20,848 bases of DNA, taken from CAINDI01 sp037127585 (GTDB lineage: Bacteria; Verrucomicrobiota; Verrucomicrobiia; Palsa-1439). The position numbers were made by a program, and so were the translations under genes. The notes below the pieces were generated by a model, which saw nothing but the letters and a program-made list of their open reading frames with translations, did not search any database and was not told where the DNA came from. Shown here in pieces: positions 6,692 to 14,886 of this stretch; the first letter of the stretch is position 1, and every line of letters starts with the position of its first letter. The DNA lies in the NCBI GenBank assembly GCA_037127585.1, contig JBAXYB010000051.1:1-20848 (forward strand), read 5' to 3'.

Positions 6692-6750
6692 GGCGTTTTG
6701 GAATTTGCCGGTGACAGTTTTCCAATTCGCGATTATATAAGCCGCCACAT

Positions 6751-8031
6751 ATGACAAAGATTGAAGGCACTGTCGCGGTGGTGGGGTTGGGCTACGTGGG
6801 GTTGCCGTTGGCGGCCACTTTTGCGAAACATCTCAAAGTCATCGGCTTCGACATCAACAAGAAGCGCGTCGAGGAGCTGGCCCAGGGTATTGACCGCACC
6901 GGCGAAGTACTCGGCGGGAATCTCAAGAATCCGAATTTCACTTTCACGTCCGACGGCAAGCTTCTCAAGCAAGCCAAGTACATCATCGTCTGCGTGCCGA
7001 CGCCGGTTGATCAGGCGAACGTGCCGGACCTTTCGCCGGTCATCGGAGCGTCGGAAGTCGTCGGCGACAATCTCAGCAAGGGCGCAATTGTCGTTTACGA
7101 AAGCACGGTCTACCCGGGCGTGACGGAACTCGTCGCGTTACCGGTGCTCGAAAAGCGCAGCGGACTGAAGCTTGGTGATTTCAAGATTGGTTACTCACCC
7201 GAACGCATCAATCCCGGCGACCACGAACACACCGTCGACAAGATCGTGAAGATCGTGGCCGGCTGCGATGCGGCGACGTTGGCGGAACTCGGCCAGTTGT
7301 ACGGGCTCGTCGCCAAGAGCGTTCATCTCGCGCCGAACATCATGACCGCCGAAGCCGCCAAGGTCATCGAGAACATCCAGCGCGACTTGAATATCGCGTT
7401 GATGAACGAACTCTCGATCATCTTCGACCGGGTGGGGATTCGCACCGATGAAGTGTTGGCCGCGGCCGGCACGAAATGGAATTTCCACAAGTATCATCCC
7501 GGCCTCGTCGGCGGGCATTGCATTGGCGTTGATCCGTATTACCTCACCTACCGGGCGCAGGAACTCGGCTACAACCCCCAAGTCATTCTCGCTGGTCGCC
7601 GCGTCAACGACGCCATGCCGGTGCACGTCGCGGATCACATCATCCGCGGCATCAGCGCCGCCGGTAAGCCGTTGAAAGGTGCGACCGTGCTCGTGATGGG
7701 CCTGACCTTCAAAGAGAACGTGCCCGACATTCGCAACAGCAAAGTTCACGACACAATCACCTATCTCCAAGGCTTCGGCATCAAGGTGCTCGGCTGCGAT
7801 CCGATCCTAGACGCCGGTACGGTGAAGAAGTATTTCGGCCTCGAACTTGTCGAGTTCGACAAACTCGGCCAAGTGGATGCGGTCCTGTTGGCCAACAAGC
7901 ACGATGTTTTCCGGTCGCTCACCCTTGAGCAATTGAAGACCAAGATGTCGCCGCCGGTCTTGATCGACATCAAGAATCTCTTCAACCGGCAAGCCGCTGA
8001 AGCGGCCGGGTTTTACTACAAGAGCCTTTAA
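6751..8031 (+). CDS. tviB: UDP-GlcNAc/GalNAc 6-dehydrogenase (TviB/WbpO-type)
   Basis: This enzyme oxidises the C6 hydroxyl of a UDP-N-acetylhexosamine to the uronate with 2 NAD+, supplying precursor for surface polysaccharide. The 426 residues fit the UDP-glucose/GDP-mannose dehydrogenase family. The Rossmann motif VVGLGYVGLPLA is at residues 10-21, a helical linker (TAEAAKVIENIQRDLNIALM) is in the middle, and the catalytic Cys257 lies in the stretch GLVGGHCIGVDPYYLT, which matches TviB/WbpO more than UDP-Glc dehydrogenases (Ugd). The C-terminal UDP-binding domain begins near residue 310. I see no strong ribosome site before ATG 6751. It stands alone among polysaccharide genes here, and its 3' end overlaps the convergent membrane-anchored gene by 4 nt. 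The choice of GlcNAc or GalNAc substrate cannot be read from the sequence. Confidence 0.9.
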   Translation: MTKIEGTVAVVGLGYVGLPLAATFAKHLKVIGFDINKKRVEELAQGIDRTGEVLGGNLKNPNFTFTSDGKLLKQAKYIIVCVPTPVDQANVPDLSPVIGASEVVGDNLSKGAIVVYESTVYPGVTELVALPVLEKRSGLKLGDFKIGYSPERINPGDHEHTVDKIVKIVAGCDAATLAELGQLYGLVAKSVHLAPNIMTAEAAKVIENIQRDLNIALMNELSIIFDRVGIRTDEVLAAAGTKWNFHKYHPGLVGGHCIGVDPYYLTYRAQELGYNPQVILAGRRVNDAMPVHVADHIIRGISAAGKPLKGATVLVMGLTFKENVPDIRNSKVHDTITYLQGFGIKVLGCDPILDAGTVKKYFGLELVEFDKLGQVDAVLLANKHDVFRSLTLEQLKTKMSPPVLIDIKNLFNRQAAEAAGFYYKSL

Positions 8032-8630
8032 TACCCGCGCCGCTCCTGCCGAGTTTTATCGTCCATCTTCCGAAAGGCGATCTTGGCTGGGAGTTTCGCG
8101 GGCGCGGTACCGCCCAGAATAACTTTCAATGCAGCAACACGTTCCTCCGCGCGCTGGGCGGCCGGTGTGCCGGGAAGTTTGGTGCGAAGTTCTTCCATGA
8201 TCTCGATCGCGCGCGCCGGGTTCTGGAGTTTGAACTGATAAAGATCCGCAAACCGATTGTGCGCCAACACGAGTGTATCCGGTGACTTGGCCTTGGCGCA
8301 GGCCGTCAACAATTCCACTTCCGCCGTCGCGATGTCGTCAAGATGCTCGGCGGCGAGTTGGGCGATTTGAATATGGACGTACACATCATCAGGATATTGG
8401 GCGCTGATCTTCCGGTATTCAGCGACGGCGGCGGCGAACTGGCTGTCTTTCGCGCGCGCCTCGGCCACGCTGTACTCGGGCCTGACCGGTCGACCATCAC
8501 CGGCCGGGTAAAACAAGCCCCCCGCCCCGCCCCCTAACTTCCGCATCGCCGGTATTCCAATAACCAGAAAGGCGACGATCCCCACCACGACCGCAATGCC
8601 GAGGATCCCAATTACGAGGCCAACGTCCAT
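8028..8630 (-). CDS. Membrane-anchored TPR-like protein
   Basis: The product is 200 residues. Residues about 4-26 form a single N-terminal TM helix. A Gly-rich linker then leads to a region of TPR-like helices (about 55-180) containing SVAEARAKDSQFAAAVAEYR and AIEIMEELRTKLPGTPAAQR units. The tail is Lys/Arg-rich. The helical part is probably cytoplasmic or periplasmic depending on topology, which I cannot settle. It starts at ATG 8630, only 4 nt after the TatD stop, and ends 4 nt into the opposite-strand dehydrogenase gene. No specific family is recognised. A role as a protein-binding scaffold is an inference from the TPR pattern. Confidence 0.7.
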   Translation of the reverse strand: MDVGLVIGILGIAVVVGIVAFLVIGIPAMRKLGGGAGGLFYPAGDGRPVRPEYSVAEARAKDSQFAAAVAEYRKISAQYPDDVYVHIQIAQLAAEHLDDIATAEVELLTACAKAKSPDTLVLAHNRFADLYQFKLQNPARAIEIMEELRTKLPGTPAAQRAEERVAALKVILGGTAPAKLPAKIAFRKMDDKTRQERRGY

Positions 8631-8634
8631 TTTA

Positions 8635-9405
8635 TCACTTGAGTTTGAAAAACTGCTCCGCCGTCGCGGTTGTAATGCGGGCGATCTCCTCGACCGGCAC
8701 GCCTTTGACTTCCGCCAGTACGGCCGCGATGTGCGGAATGAATGCCGGCTCGTTGCGCTTTCCACGCTCGGGAATTGGCGCAAGGTACGGCGCATCGGTT
8801 TCGAGCATGACTTTGTCCAGCGGCACCTGCCGGGCGACCTCCCGGATCGCGTCGCCATTCTTGAACGTTAGAATCCCGGTGAAGCTGATGAGCAGCCCGA
8901 TCTCCAAACAATCAAACGCGAACTTCGCGTCGCCACCAAAACAATGCATCACGCCCCACGGCCGAAACCCCGGTTCATGCGCGCGCAAGATTTCCATGAG
9001 ATCGGCTTCGGCAGCCCGGTTATGAATCACCACCGGCAAGCGCCGCTCTTTGGCCAGTTCCAGATGCGCCCAGAGAAAATCCTTTTGCTGCTGCGCGTGC
9101 TCTTTCGACCGGTAGTAATCCAAACCCGTCTCACCGATGGCAACGACTTGCGCCGCTTCGGCCAGTTCGCCCACCGTTTTCATCTCGCAGAGCCGGCACT
9201 CCGCAATATGATTCGGATGCAGTCCGACCGCCGCCGACACGCCGGCATGTTGGCCGGCAATTTCGAGCACGCGACGCGCGGCCGGCAAGTCCGTCGCGAT
9301 GGCCACCATGCGCGTCACCCCGGCGGCGTGGGCGCGGGCGATGACTTGCGGCAGTTCGGCCGCAAACTCCGGAAAGCTAAGATGGCAATGGGTGTCGACG
9401 AACAT
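8635..9405 (-). CDS. TatD-family metal-dependent hydrolase/DNase
   Basis: The family includes 3'-5' deoxyribonucleases acting in DNA repair and degradation. The 256-residue length fits. All metal ligands are present in order: D4-T-H6-C-H8-L opening, Glu92 in GETGLDYY, His128 in VVIHNR, His154 in MHCFGG, and Asp204 in ETDAPYL. So this should be an active TIM-barrel enzyme with two metals. I call it a TatD/YcfH-type member; assignment to a sub-branch needs a tree. It is the first gene of a two-gene minus-strand unit with the TPR-like membrane protein, and it is divergent from the TIM-barrel isomerase gene, 64 bp away. Confidence 0.9.
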   Translation of the reverse strand: MFVDTHCHLSFPEFAAELPQVIARAHAAGVTRMVAIATDLPAARRVLEIAGQHAGVSAAVGLHPNHIAECRLCEMKTVGELAEAAQVVAIGETGLDYYRSKEHAQQQKDFLWAHLELAKERRLPVVIHNRAAEADLMEILRAHEPGFRPWGVMHCFGGDAKFAFDCLEIGLLISFTGILTFKNGDAIREVARQVPLDKVMLETDAPYLAPIPERGKRNEPAFIPHIAAVLAEVKGVPVEEIARITTATAEQFFKLK

Positions 9406-9469
9406 AGTGCTTGCGAACTTCCACCGAGTTGTTTACCACAATCTCCGCAACCAACTCACGGAGGAAATC

Positions 9470-10510
9470 ATGTCACGACCCGTCACTCTATTCACCGGCC
9501 AATGGGCCGATCTCACCTTTGATGTCGCCTGCCAAAAGGCCAAGAGTTTTGGCTATGACGGCATCGAGCTGCCCTGCTGGGGCGATCACTTCGATGTCGA
9601 TCAGGCGGTGGCCGATAAAGGTTACTGCAAGAAACGCTGGGAGATTCTCAGCGACCACGGGCTGACGGCATTCGCCATTTCCAGCCATCTGGTCGGCCAA
9701 GCCATTTGCGACAACATCGACGAGCGCCACAAAAGCATTCTCGCCCCCGATGTCTGGGGCGATGGCGACCCCGAAGGCGTCCGGCAACGCGCGGCCGCAA
9801 AGATGATTCTGACCGGCCAAGCGGCGCGCAACTTTTTCGACGCCAAGCCGGCTACGCTCGGCGGCAAGAAAGGCGCGACCGCGGTAGTCAATGGCTTTAC
9901 CGGCTCGTCCATCTGGCATTCGATCTACGCATTCCCGCCGACGAGTCAGGAATATTGGCAGAAAGGTTTTGACGATTTCGGCAAACGCTTTCGCCCGATC
10001 CTGAAGGCGTTCGACGCACTCAACGTCAACTTCGGCCTCGAAGTGCATCCGACCGAGATCGCGTTCGACATCGCCTCCGCGCAGCAGGCCATCGCCGCCG
10101 TGAAGAAGCACAAACGGTTTGGGTTCAACTACGACCCGTCGCACCTCGGCTATCAAGGCGTGGACTACGTGAAATTCATCCGCACGTTTGCCGACCGGAT
10201 TTTCCACGTCCATATGAAGGACGCTTGGTGGAGTCACGGCGACGGCACCGTCGGTGTGTTCGGCGGGCACACGAACTTCGGCGACGCGCGCCGTTTTTGG
10301 GACTTCCGCTCTCTCGGTCACGGCGACATCAACTTTGAGGAGATCATCGTCGCATTGAATGACATCGGCTACACCGGCCCACTTAGCGTCGAATGGGAAG
10401 ACATCCGCATGGACCGAGAACACGGCGCGACCGAAGCCTGTGCATTCGTCCGCAAAGTGGATTTCAAGTCCAGCACCCTCGCGTTCGACGCGGCGTTTGA
10501 GAAGAAGTAG
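9470..10510 (+). CDS. Sugar phosphate isomerase/epimerase-like TIM-barrel protein
   Basis: The product is 346 residues in the xylose-isomerase-like TIM-barrel (AP endonuclease 2) superfamily, whose members isomerise or epimerise sugars and polyols using a divalent metal. Candidate metal-binding positions are the Glu of FGLEVHPTEI, the Asp and His of FNYDPSHLGYQGVDY, the His of HVHMKDAWW and the Glu of LSVEWEDIRMD. The opening TLFTGQWADLTFDVACQKA and the ELPCWGDHFD motif are typical of Verrucomicrobia/Planctomycetes members that lack a fixed substrate. ATG 9470 has a clear GGAGG site 6 nt upstream. The gene ends 9 nt before the convergent Cys-rich gene. The substrate is not known. Confidence 0.85.
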   Translation: MSRPVTLFTGQWADLTFDVACQKAKSFGYDGIELPCWGDHFDVDQAVADKGYCKKRWEILSDHGLTAFAISSHLVGQAICDNIDERHKSILAPDVWGDGDPEGVRQRAAAKMILTGQAARNFFDAKPATLGGKKGATAVVNGFTGSSIWHSIYAFPPTSQEYWQKGFDDFGKRFRPILKAFDALNVNFGLEVHPTEIAFDIASAQQAIAAVKKHKRFGFNYDPSHLGYQGVDYVKFIRTFADRIFHVHMKDAWWSHGDGTVGVFGGHTNFGDARRFWDFRSLGHGDINFEEIIVALNDIGYTGPLSVEWEDIRMDREHGATEACAFVRKVDFKSSTLAFDAAFEKK

Positions 10511-10519
10511 GCCGGCAAC

Positions 10520-10912
10520 TCAGTACGCCAGCTTCAACTTGTAGCGGAGGACGTGATTGCACTTGGCCTTCTTGATGGAGGCCTTGTTCTGCCAACCTTG
10601 GCAGCAGAGTTCGCCTTCGACGATTTTGGACTTTTTGGCGGTCGCGGCGGCAAGTTCTTTGGTGAGTTCAAAGTCACCCTGGACACATTCTTCGTTGGGG
10701 CAATCGAGACGAAAGACCGACCGGGCGTGACCGAGATTCACATCATAGGTCAACTGCCGGTATTTGATGAGGCCTTCCGGGGCATAGTAGCCGACGTTGA
10801 CAGTGAGTGATTTCAGTTTGCGATACTTTTCGGCCAAGCAGGGTGAGGCCTGGACTCGTTGACCTTGTAGTTCGCGGTATTCTGCGCGGGGACCGATTTT
10901 GTGTGCGTACAT
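10520..10912 (-). CDS. Small Cys-rich, probably zinc-binding protein
   Basis: The product is 130 residues. The N-terminal two thirds are mixed (YRELQGQRVQASPCL, then a GYYAPEGLIKYRQLTYDV stretch). The C-terminal third has the cysteine set CPNEEC, ELCCQGW and KCNHVLRYKLKLAY, which suggests a zinc site and a beta-rich end. From memory this fits a small PVC-group family without a known role. The start is taken as ATG 10912; longer upstream frames lack support. A weak AAGAG lies before it. The gene follows the 91-aa gene with only 2 nt between, so they are probably one transcript, and it converges on the isomerase gene. Confidence 0.65.
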   Translation of the reverse strand: MYAHKIGPRAEYRELQGQRVQASPCLAEKYRKLKSLTVNVGYYAPEGLIKYRQLTYDVNLGHARSVFRLDCPNEECVQGDFELTKELAAATAKKSKIVEGELCCQGWQNKASIKKAKCNHVLRYKLKLAY

Positions 10913-10914
10913 GA

Positions 10915-11190
10915 TTAGCTCTTGGACAAGTTGGGAGGTTGTGTGTTCACGGGCGGTGATAATAGAGATTTTGGGATTGCGTCCACGGCGACGCCGCGGG
11001 CTGTCCGGGCTTTTTCGACCGTGTGACCATCGGAGGTGGCAAACGTGAGGCCGTCGGAACTTTCCCAGCGCCAGATGCCGGTCCGACTCCATTGGATCTT
11101 GCCTTGCTGCGAAAGCTGCGGATCAGCGTTGAGGAAAAGCTCCACCTCGCGTTCGCTGAGTTGCTTTGCTGGTTGAATTTCTTGCTTCAT
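10915..11190 (-). CDS. Small hypothetical protein (91 aa)
   Basis: This is a soluble, 91-residue protein of unrecognised family. Residues 1-30 are predicted helical and charged. The middle contains WSRTGIWRWESSDGLTFATS, with three tryptophans, and the C-terminus is low-complexity (PPVNTQPPNLSKS). It is directly followed by the Cys-rich gene, with 2 nt between. There is no obvious Shine-Dalgarno site before ATG 11190, and an opposite-strand frame also overlaps here. I keep it because of the tight spacing and the ordered tryptophan block. Confidence 0.45.
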   Translation of the reverse strand: MKQEIQPAKQLSEREVELFLNADPQLSQQGKIQWSRTGIWRWESSDGLTFATSDGHTVEKARTARGVAVDAIPKSLLSPPVNTQPPNLSKS

Positions 11191-11533
11191 AATAAGGGTC
11201 AGGTGGCCAGAAAGGTGGTGATCGTCCAGGAAGCGTAACCAACGATTATCGTAGCCACGCGCACCCCGGACCGGCCGGCCATCTTACGCTTTCCGACAAG
11301 ACAACTGGTGTCCTCGATCGCCACGACTGCCTTTCTCCGCGCTGGCGGTTGTTTGATTCAGGAAAAACAGCTCTCCGAAACCGGGGGGACTATACCCCCA
11401 TTGGGCGACGAAACCTAACCTAATCGCCAATTATCTTCACCGCGAATTGCGGACTCTTGAAAAAGCTCTTTACAGTTCCGGAGTTCGTCACTAAACTCTC
11501 GCGTTGTTACCAGAAAGGCAAACGAAACGACCC
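11191..11533. other. Intergenic region upstream of rpsO
   Basis: No gene is seen in these 343 bp. A GGGGG (11384-11388)/CCCCC (11395-11399) hairpin lies in the middle, and 11249-11258 shares ten bases with the outer arm of the 739-790 repeat, possibly a fragment of it. The rpsO promoter candidate is at 11469-11497. If transcription starts there, the leader is only about 30 nt. Confidence 0.5.
11469..11497 (+). promoter_or_regulatory. Candidate sigma-70 promoter for rpsO
   Basis: TTTACA (11469-11474) and TAAACT (11492-11497) are separated by 17 nt. TTTACA matches 5 of 6 bases of TTGACA and TAAACT matches 4 of 6 of TATAAT. It lies 36 nt before the rpsO start codon. Confidence 0.45.
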
Positions 11534-11800
11534 ATGATCGCTGTAGAAAAAAAGACCGAAGTCACAAAACAATTTCAGCTCCACCCGAAGGATACCGGCT
11601 CAGCCGACGTCCAGATTGCCGTGCTCACAGCTCGCATTACTGAGTTGACCGAGCACTTGAAATCCCACGTCAAGGACCACAGTTCCCGAAGGGGGCTGCT
11701 GAAAATGGTAGGCCAACGGCGTCGCCTCCTCGATTATTTGATCGAGACCGATACCCAACGCTACCAAGAACTCATCAAGAAGTTAAACCTCAGAAAGTAA
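11534..11800 (+). CDS. rpsO: 30S ribosomal protein S15
   Basis: S15 binds 16S rRNA early in assembly of the small subunit. The 88-residue product has the normal length and the S15 signature: a helical N-terminus with FQLHPKDTGSADVQIAVLT, then EHLKSHVKDHSSRRGLLKMVGQRRRLLDYL near the middle. ATG 11534 is chosen because it gives the normal length; a longer frame beginning at 11504 would add residues with no counterpart. No strong Shine-Dalgarno site is near the ATG. It is followed by pnp, the usual bacterial pairing. In other bacteria S15 represses its own translation through a leader structure, and none was identified here. Confidence 0.95.
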   Translation: MIAVEKKTEVTKQFQLHPKDTGSADVQIAVLTARITELTEHLKSHVKDHSSRRGLLKMVGQRRRLLDYLIETDTQRYQELIKKLNLRK

Positions 11801-11817
11801 ACCGGCCCGGGGTTCGC

Positions 11818-11885
11818 TGGATTGATGGATTGAAATCAACCGCTCGCACAGGCGGGACGTTGTTTTCATTCCATCCATTAGTCCA
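11818..11885 (+). promoter_or_regulatory. Long imperfect stem-loop upstream of pnp
   Basis: Left arm 11818-11840 pairs with right arm 11859-11885. Positions 11818-11830 pair with 11873-11885 (13 bp counting G-U), then the four bases 11869-11872 bulge out, and 11831-11840 pair with 11859-11868 with one mismatch. A GC-rich inner stem (CCGC/GCGG) lies in the loop. This makes roughly 22 bp of double-stranded RNA in the rpsO-pnp interval. In E. coli, RNase III cuts such a stem upstream of pnp and PNPase then represses its own mRNA. A similar role here is an inference. Confidence 0.55.
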
Positions 11886-11917
11886 ACCCCTCCGCCGGTC
11901 AGTATAAAGGAAGTCAT

Positions 11918-14026
11918 ATGCATCATCGTATCAGTGTTCCCGTTGGCGAAGGCCAGCTCTCCATCGAAACCGGCAAACTCGCCAAGCTCGCCGACGGCGC
12001 CGTCGTTGTGCAACTCGGCGAAACCATCGTCCTCGTCACCGCCGTGTCCTCCGACCCGCGCGAAGGCCTCGATTTCTTTCCTTTGACCGTGGATTACCGG
12101 GAGAAAGCCGCCGCCGCCGGTCGCTTCCCCGGTGGCTACTTCAAACGCGAAGGTCGCCCGACCGAGAAAGAAGTGCTCACCTGCCGGATGATCGATCGCC
12201 CCTGCCGGCCCTTGTTCCCCGAAGGTTTTTATAATGACACCCAAATCATCGCCGTCCTGTTGTCGGCGGATACCGAGAACGACCCGGACATCCTCGCGAT
12301 CAACGGTGCGTCGGCAGCGTTGTCCATCTCGGACATTCCGTGGGCTGGCCCGTTTGGTGCCGTCCGCGTCGCCCGCGTCGCCGGCAATTTCATCGTCAAC
12401 CCGACGCACGCCCAACGCAAAGACAGCGACCTCGATTTGATCTACGTCGGCAGCGAAAACGATCTCGTGATGATCGAAGGCGAAGCGCAGGAAATTCCGG
12501 AAGCCGAAATGCTGGCTGCCATTGATTTCGCGCATGGCCACGTGAAGAAGATTGTCGCCGGTATCCGCGAGTTGGCCAAGCTCGCCGGCAAGCCGAAGCG
12601 CCAAGTCGCCCTGAAGAAACTCCGTCCCGAAGTGCTCGCCCTCGCGAAGCAGACAGTCGGCAATGAGATTCTCCCGGCAATTTTGACCGAAATGAAACTC
12701 GCCCGGCAAGCCGCCGTCAAAGCGTTGAAGAATAAGATGACCGAGACGCTCAAGGCGAAGTTTGCCGACGTGACCGACTTCGAACTGAAAGAGTCTTTCT
12801 ACAAACTCGAGAGCGAAGCGCTCCGGAACTCAGTCCTCAAGAATAACAAGCGGCCCGACGGGCGCGGCGTGACTGACATCCGTCCGTTGACTTGCGAAGT
12901 CGGCATCCTGCCGCGGACGCACGGGTCAGCGATCTTCGCACGGGGTGAAACCCAAGCGCTGGTCATCACCACGCTCGGCTCGACCTCTGACACCCAAGAT
13001 ATGGACGGCTGGACGGGCGGCCCGACGGAGAAGGCGTTCTATTTGCACTATAACTTCCCGCCATTCAGCGTGGGCGAAACCGGGCGGACTGGCTCACCGG
13101 GTCGCCGCGAGATTGGTCACGGAGCATTGGCAGAACGTTCCGTCGCACCGATGATCCCGGACGCCGAAGACTTCCCCTACTCCATCCGCGTGACCTCGGA
13201 AGTCATGGCGTCCAACGGCTCGACCTCGATGGCCAGTGTCTGCGGCGCGACCTTGTCACTCCTCGATGCCGGCGTACCGATGAAGGCGCCGGTTGCCGGT
13301 ATTTCGATCGGATTGTTTACTGATGAACAGACCGGCCAGACCGTCATGGTCACCGACATCCTCGGTTCCGAAGATCATTTCGGCGATATGGATTTCAAAG
13401 TGGCCGGGACGAGCAAAGGCATTACCGGCTTTCAGACGGATCTCAAAGTTGTCGGCTTGAGCCACGCGCTCACGAAGCAGGCGTTTGAACAAGCCCGCGA
13501 AGCCCGCTTGAAGATTCTCGCCGCCATGGCCACCGCCATCAGCGAGCCGCGTAAGGAAATGTCGAAGTACGCGCCGCGGATTACGTCCATCAAGATCAAC
13601 CCGGAGAAAATCGGGGCCGTCATCGGCTCGCAGGGTAAAGTCATCAAGAGCATCGTCGAAGCGACGGGTTGCCAGATCGATATCGAGGACGACGGCACGA
13701 TTCGCATCTTCTCGACCTCCGGTGAGGGCGCTGACCGTGCGATCGCGCAGATCATGGCCATCACGGCAGAAGCCGAAGTTGGTAAGATTTACCGGGGCCG
13801 AGTTGTTGGGATTAAAGAATTCGGCGCGTTCGTCGAAATCTTACCGGAGAAAGACGGCTTGTTGCACATCAGCGAAATCTGCGACCGGCGCATTGAGCGT
13901 GTCGAAGATGTGTTGAAGATGGGCGACGAAGTCGATGTGAAAGTGCTCGGGATTGATGACCGGGGCAAGATCAAGCTCAGCCGTCGCGCCGCGATAGCCG
14001 AGAAAGACGCTGCCGCCAAAGTGTAA
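11918..14026 (+). CDS. pnp: Polyribonucleotide nucleotidyltransferase (PNPase)
   Basis: This enzyme degrades RNA 3'-5' with phosphate and can add tails in reverse, as a trimer in the degradosome-like machinery. The 702-residue length is normal. The first RNase PH domain spans about 10-140, a linker helical domain runs to about 300, the second RNase PH domain is at about 305-530 with the catalytic ILGSEDHFGDMDFKVAGT block, a KH domain is at about 555-620 with GSQG, and an S1 domain is at about 622-692 (IKEFGAFVEILPEKDGLLHI). The start ATG 11918 follows AAAGGAAG with about 5 nt spacing. It lies 117 nt after rpsO, with the stem-loop between. Confidence 0.97.
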   Translation: MHHRISVPVGEGQLSIETGKLAKLADGAVVVQLGETIVLVTAVSSDPREGLDFFPLTVDYREKAAAAGRFPGGYFKREGRPTEKEVLTCRMIDRPCRPLFPEGFYNDTQIIAVLLSADTENDPDILAINGASAALSISDIPWAGPFGAVRVARVAGNFIVNPTHAQRKDSDLDLIYVGSENDLVMIEGEAQEIPEAEMLAAIDFAHGHVKKIVAGIRELAKLAGKPKRQVALKKLRPEVLALAKQTVGNEILPAILTEMKLARQAAVKALKNKMTETLKAKFADVTDFELKESFYKLESEALRNSVLKNNKRPDGRGVTDIRPLTCEVGILPRTHGSAIFARGETQALVITTLGSTSDTQDMDGWTGGPTEKAFYLHYNFPPFSVGETGRTGSPGRREIGHGALAERSVAPMIPDAEDFPYSIRVTSEVMASNGSTSMASVCGATLSLLDAGVPMKAPVAGISIGLFTDEQTGQTVMVTDILGSEDHFGDMDFKVAGTSKGITGFQTDLKVVGLSHALTKQAFEQAREARLKILAAMATAISEPRKEMSKYAPRITSIKINPEKIGAVIGSQGKVIKSIVEATGCQIDIEDDGTIRIFSTSGEGADRAIAQIMAITAEAEVGKIYRGRVVGIKEFGAFVEILPEKDGLLHISEICDRRIERVEDVLKMGDEVDVKVLGIDDRGKIKLSRRAAIAEKDAAAKV

Positions 14027-14036
14027 TCAGGAAAGT

Positions 14037-14059
14037 TTGGTTGCCATGTTCGCAACCAA
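14037..14059 (+). terminator. Hairpin after pnp, weak terminator candidate
   Basis: TTGGTTGC (14037-14044) and GCAACCAA (14052-14059) form a perfect 8-bp stem with a 7-nt loop, 10 nt after the pnp stop. No U-run follows, so termination would be weak or factor-assisted, and read-through into exbB is possible. Confidence 0.4.
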
Positions 14060-14118
14060 CCATTATAAGCAACGCCGGTGTGGAAGTTTGGAACTAGCTT
14101 CATTATATGGAGGATAGT

Positions 14119-14877
14119 ATGCATCTGATATCGCGTCGTATCCGTCGCAATGCCTTAACCTTGTGCTTCGCCTTCGCGGTGATGGGGCTGACCGCTGCGG
14201 TTCTTGCCCAAGAACCCGCTGCGGCTCCGGCCGCCGAGGCACCGCACGGCAAGACCGCTTTGGGGATGGTCTGGGAAGTCGCCAAGACCCCGCCTTTCGT
14301 GTTCTTCATGCTGGTGGGCTGTTCGATCTTCACGTTTACGATCATCCCGGAGCGCATCATGTACTACCGGAAGTCCGCCGGTAACACAGCGGGACTCGTG
14401 GAGAAAATCAAGGCGGCAAATTCGTTCTCTGATGCCCTGACCGCGATTGAACCCGATACCGGCGTGGCGGCTCGCGTGATCCGCTCAGCGTTGACAGCAG
14501 CGCGCGACGGTTATCATCCCGAGCACGTCGAACAACTCGTTCAAGGTGAAGTGACCCGGGAACTGATCGGGCTGGAAAAGATGTTGCCCATGCTCGATTC
14601 GATGGTGACCATGTGTCCGCTCGCCGGTCTGCTCGGAACAACCATCGGTATGATCCGTTCTTTCTCCATCGTGTCCGAGAAAGGCATGAGCGATCCGTCG
14701 GCATTGGCAGGCGGTATTTCGGAAGCGCTCATCAACACGGCGACCGGTCTGGCGATTGCGCTACCGGCCCTTGTCGCGTACAATTACCTCACGGGCCGAA
14801 AAGAGCAGATTCTGATGGACTTGGAAAAGGGTCTCTCCGAAGTCATGGTTCTGATTAAACAATCGCACGAAGGCTAA
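14119..14877 (+). CDS. exbB: MotA/TolQ/ExbB proton channel subunit
   Basis: ExbB-type proteins form the pentameric ring of a proton-driven motor in the inner membrane, working with ExbD. The 252 residues carry a signal-like hydrophobic segment (about 12-30), an Ala/Pro-rich stretch (31-43), then TM helices at about 60-78, 155-178 and 200-222. The last two include the TMCPLAGLLGTTIGMI and ALINTATGLAIALPALVAYN motifs of the family. The N-terminal extension with its own hydrophobic segment is common in ExbB proteins of non-enteric bacteria. I start at ATG 14119 because GGAGGA lies 4 nt before it. An in-frame ATG at 14107 would overlap that site. It is the first gene of a run of at least five genes. 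Confidence 0.9.
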   Translation: MHLISRRIRRNALTLCFAFAVMGLTAAVLAQEPAAAPAAEAPHGKTALGMVWEVAKTPPFVFFMLVGCSIFTFTIIPERIMYYRKSAGNTAGLVEKIKAANSFSDALTAIEPDTGVAARVIRSALTAARDGYHPEHVEQLVQGEVTRELIGLEKMLPMLDSMVTMCPLAGLLGTTIGMIRSFSIVSEKGMSDPSALAGGISEALINTATGLAIALPALVAYNYLTGRKEQILMDLEKGLSEVMVLIKQSHEG

Positions 14878-14886
14878 GCGTCAGCC

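Noticed and set aside
6734..6739. TATATA just before the UDP-sugar dehydrogenase start as a -10 box
   Set aside because: No matching -35 at normal spacing, and it would leave almost no leader; too weak to list.
7195..7770. 191-codon minus-strand frame opposite the UDP-sugar dehydrogenase
   Set aside because: Antisense shadow of a well-supported enzyme gene.
9488..10423. 311-codon minus-strand frame opposite the TIM-barrel gene
   Set aside because: Long but a high-GC antisense shadow; the plus-strand frame has metal-site motifs and a strong ribosome site.
11023..11238. 71-codon plus-strand frame overlapping the 91-aa gene
   Set aside because: No initiation signal; the minus-strand reading is tightly spaced with the next gene and is preferred.
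11783..12709. 308-codon minus-strand frame over the start of pnp
   Set aside because: Antisense of pnp and rpsO, with no recognisable domain.
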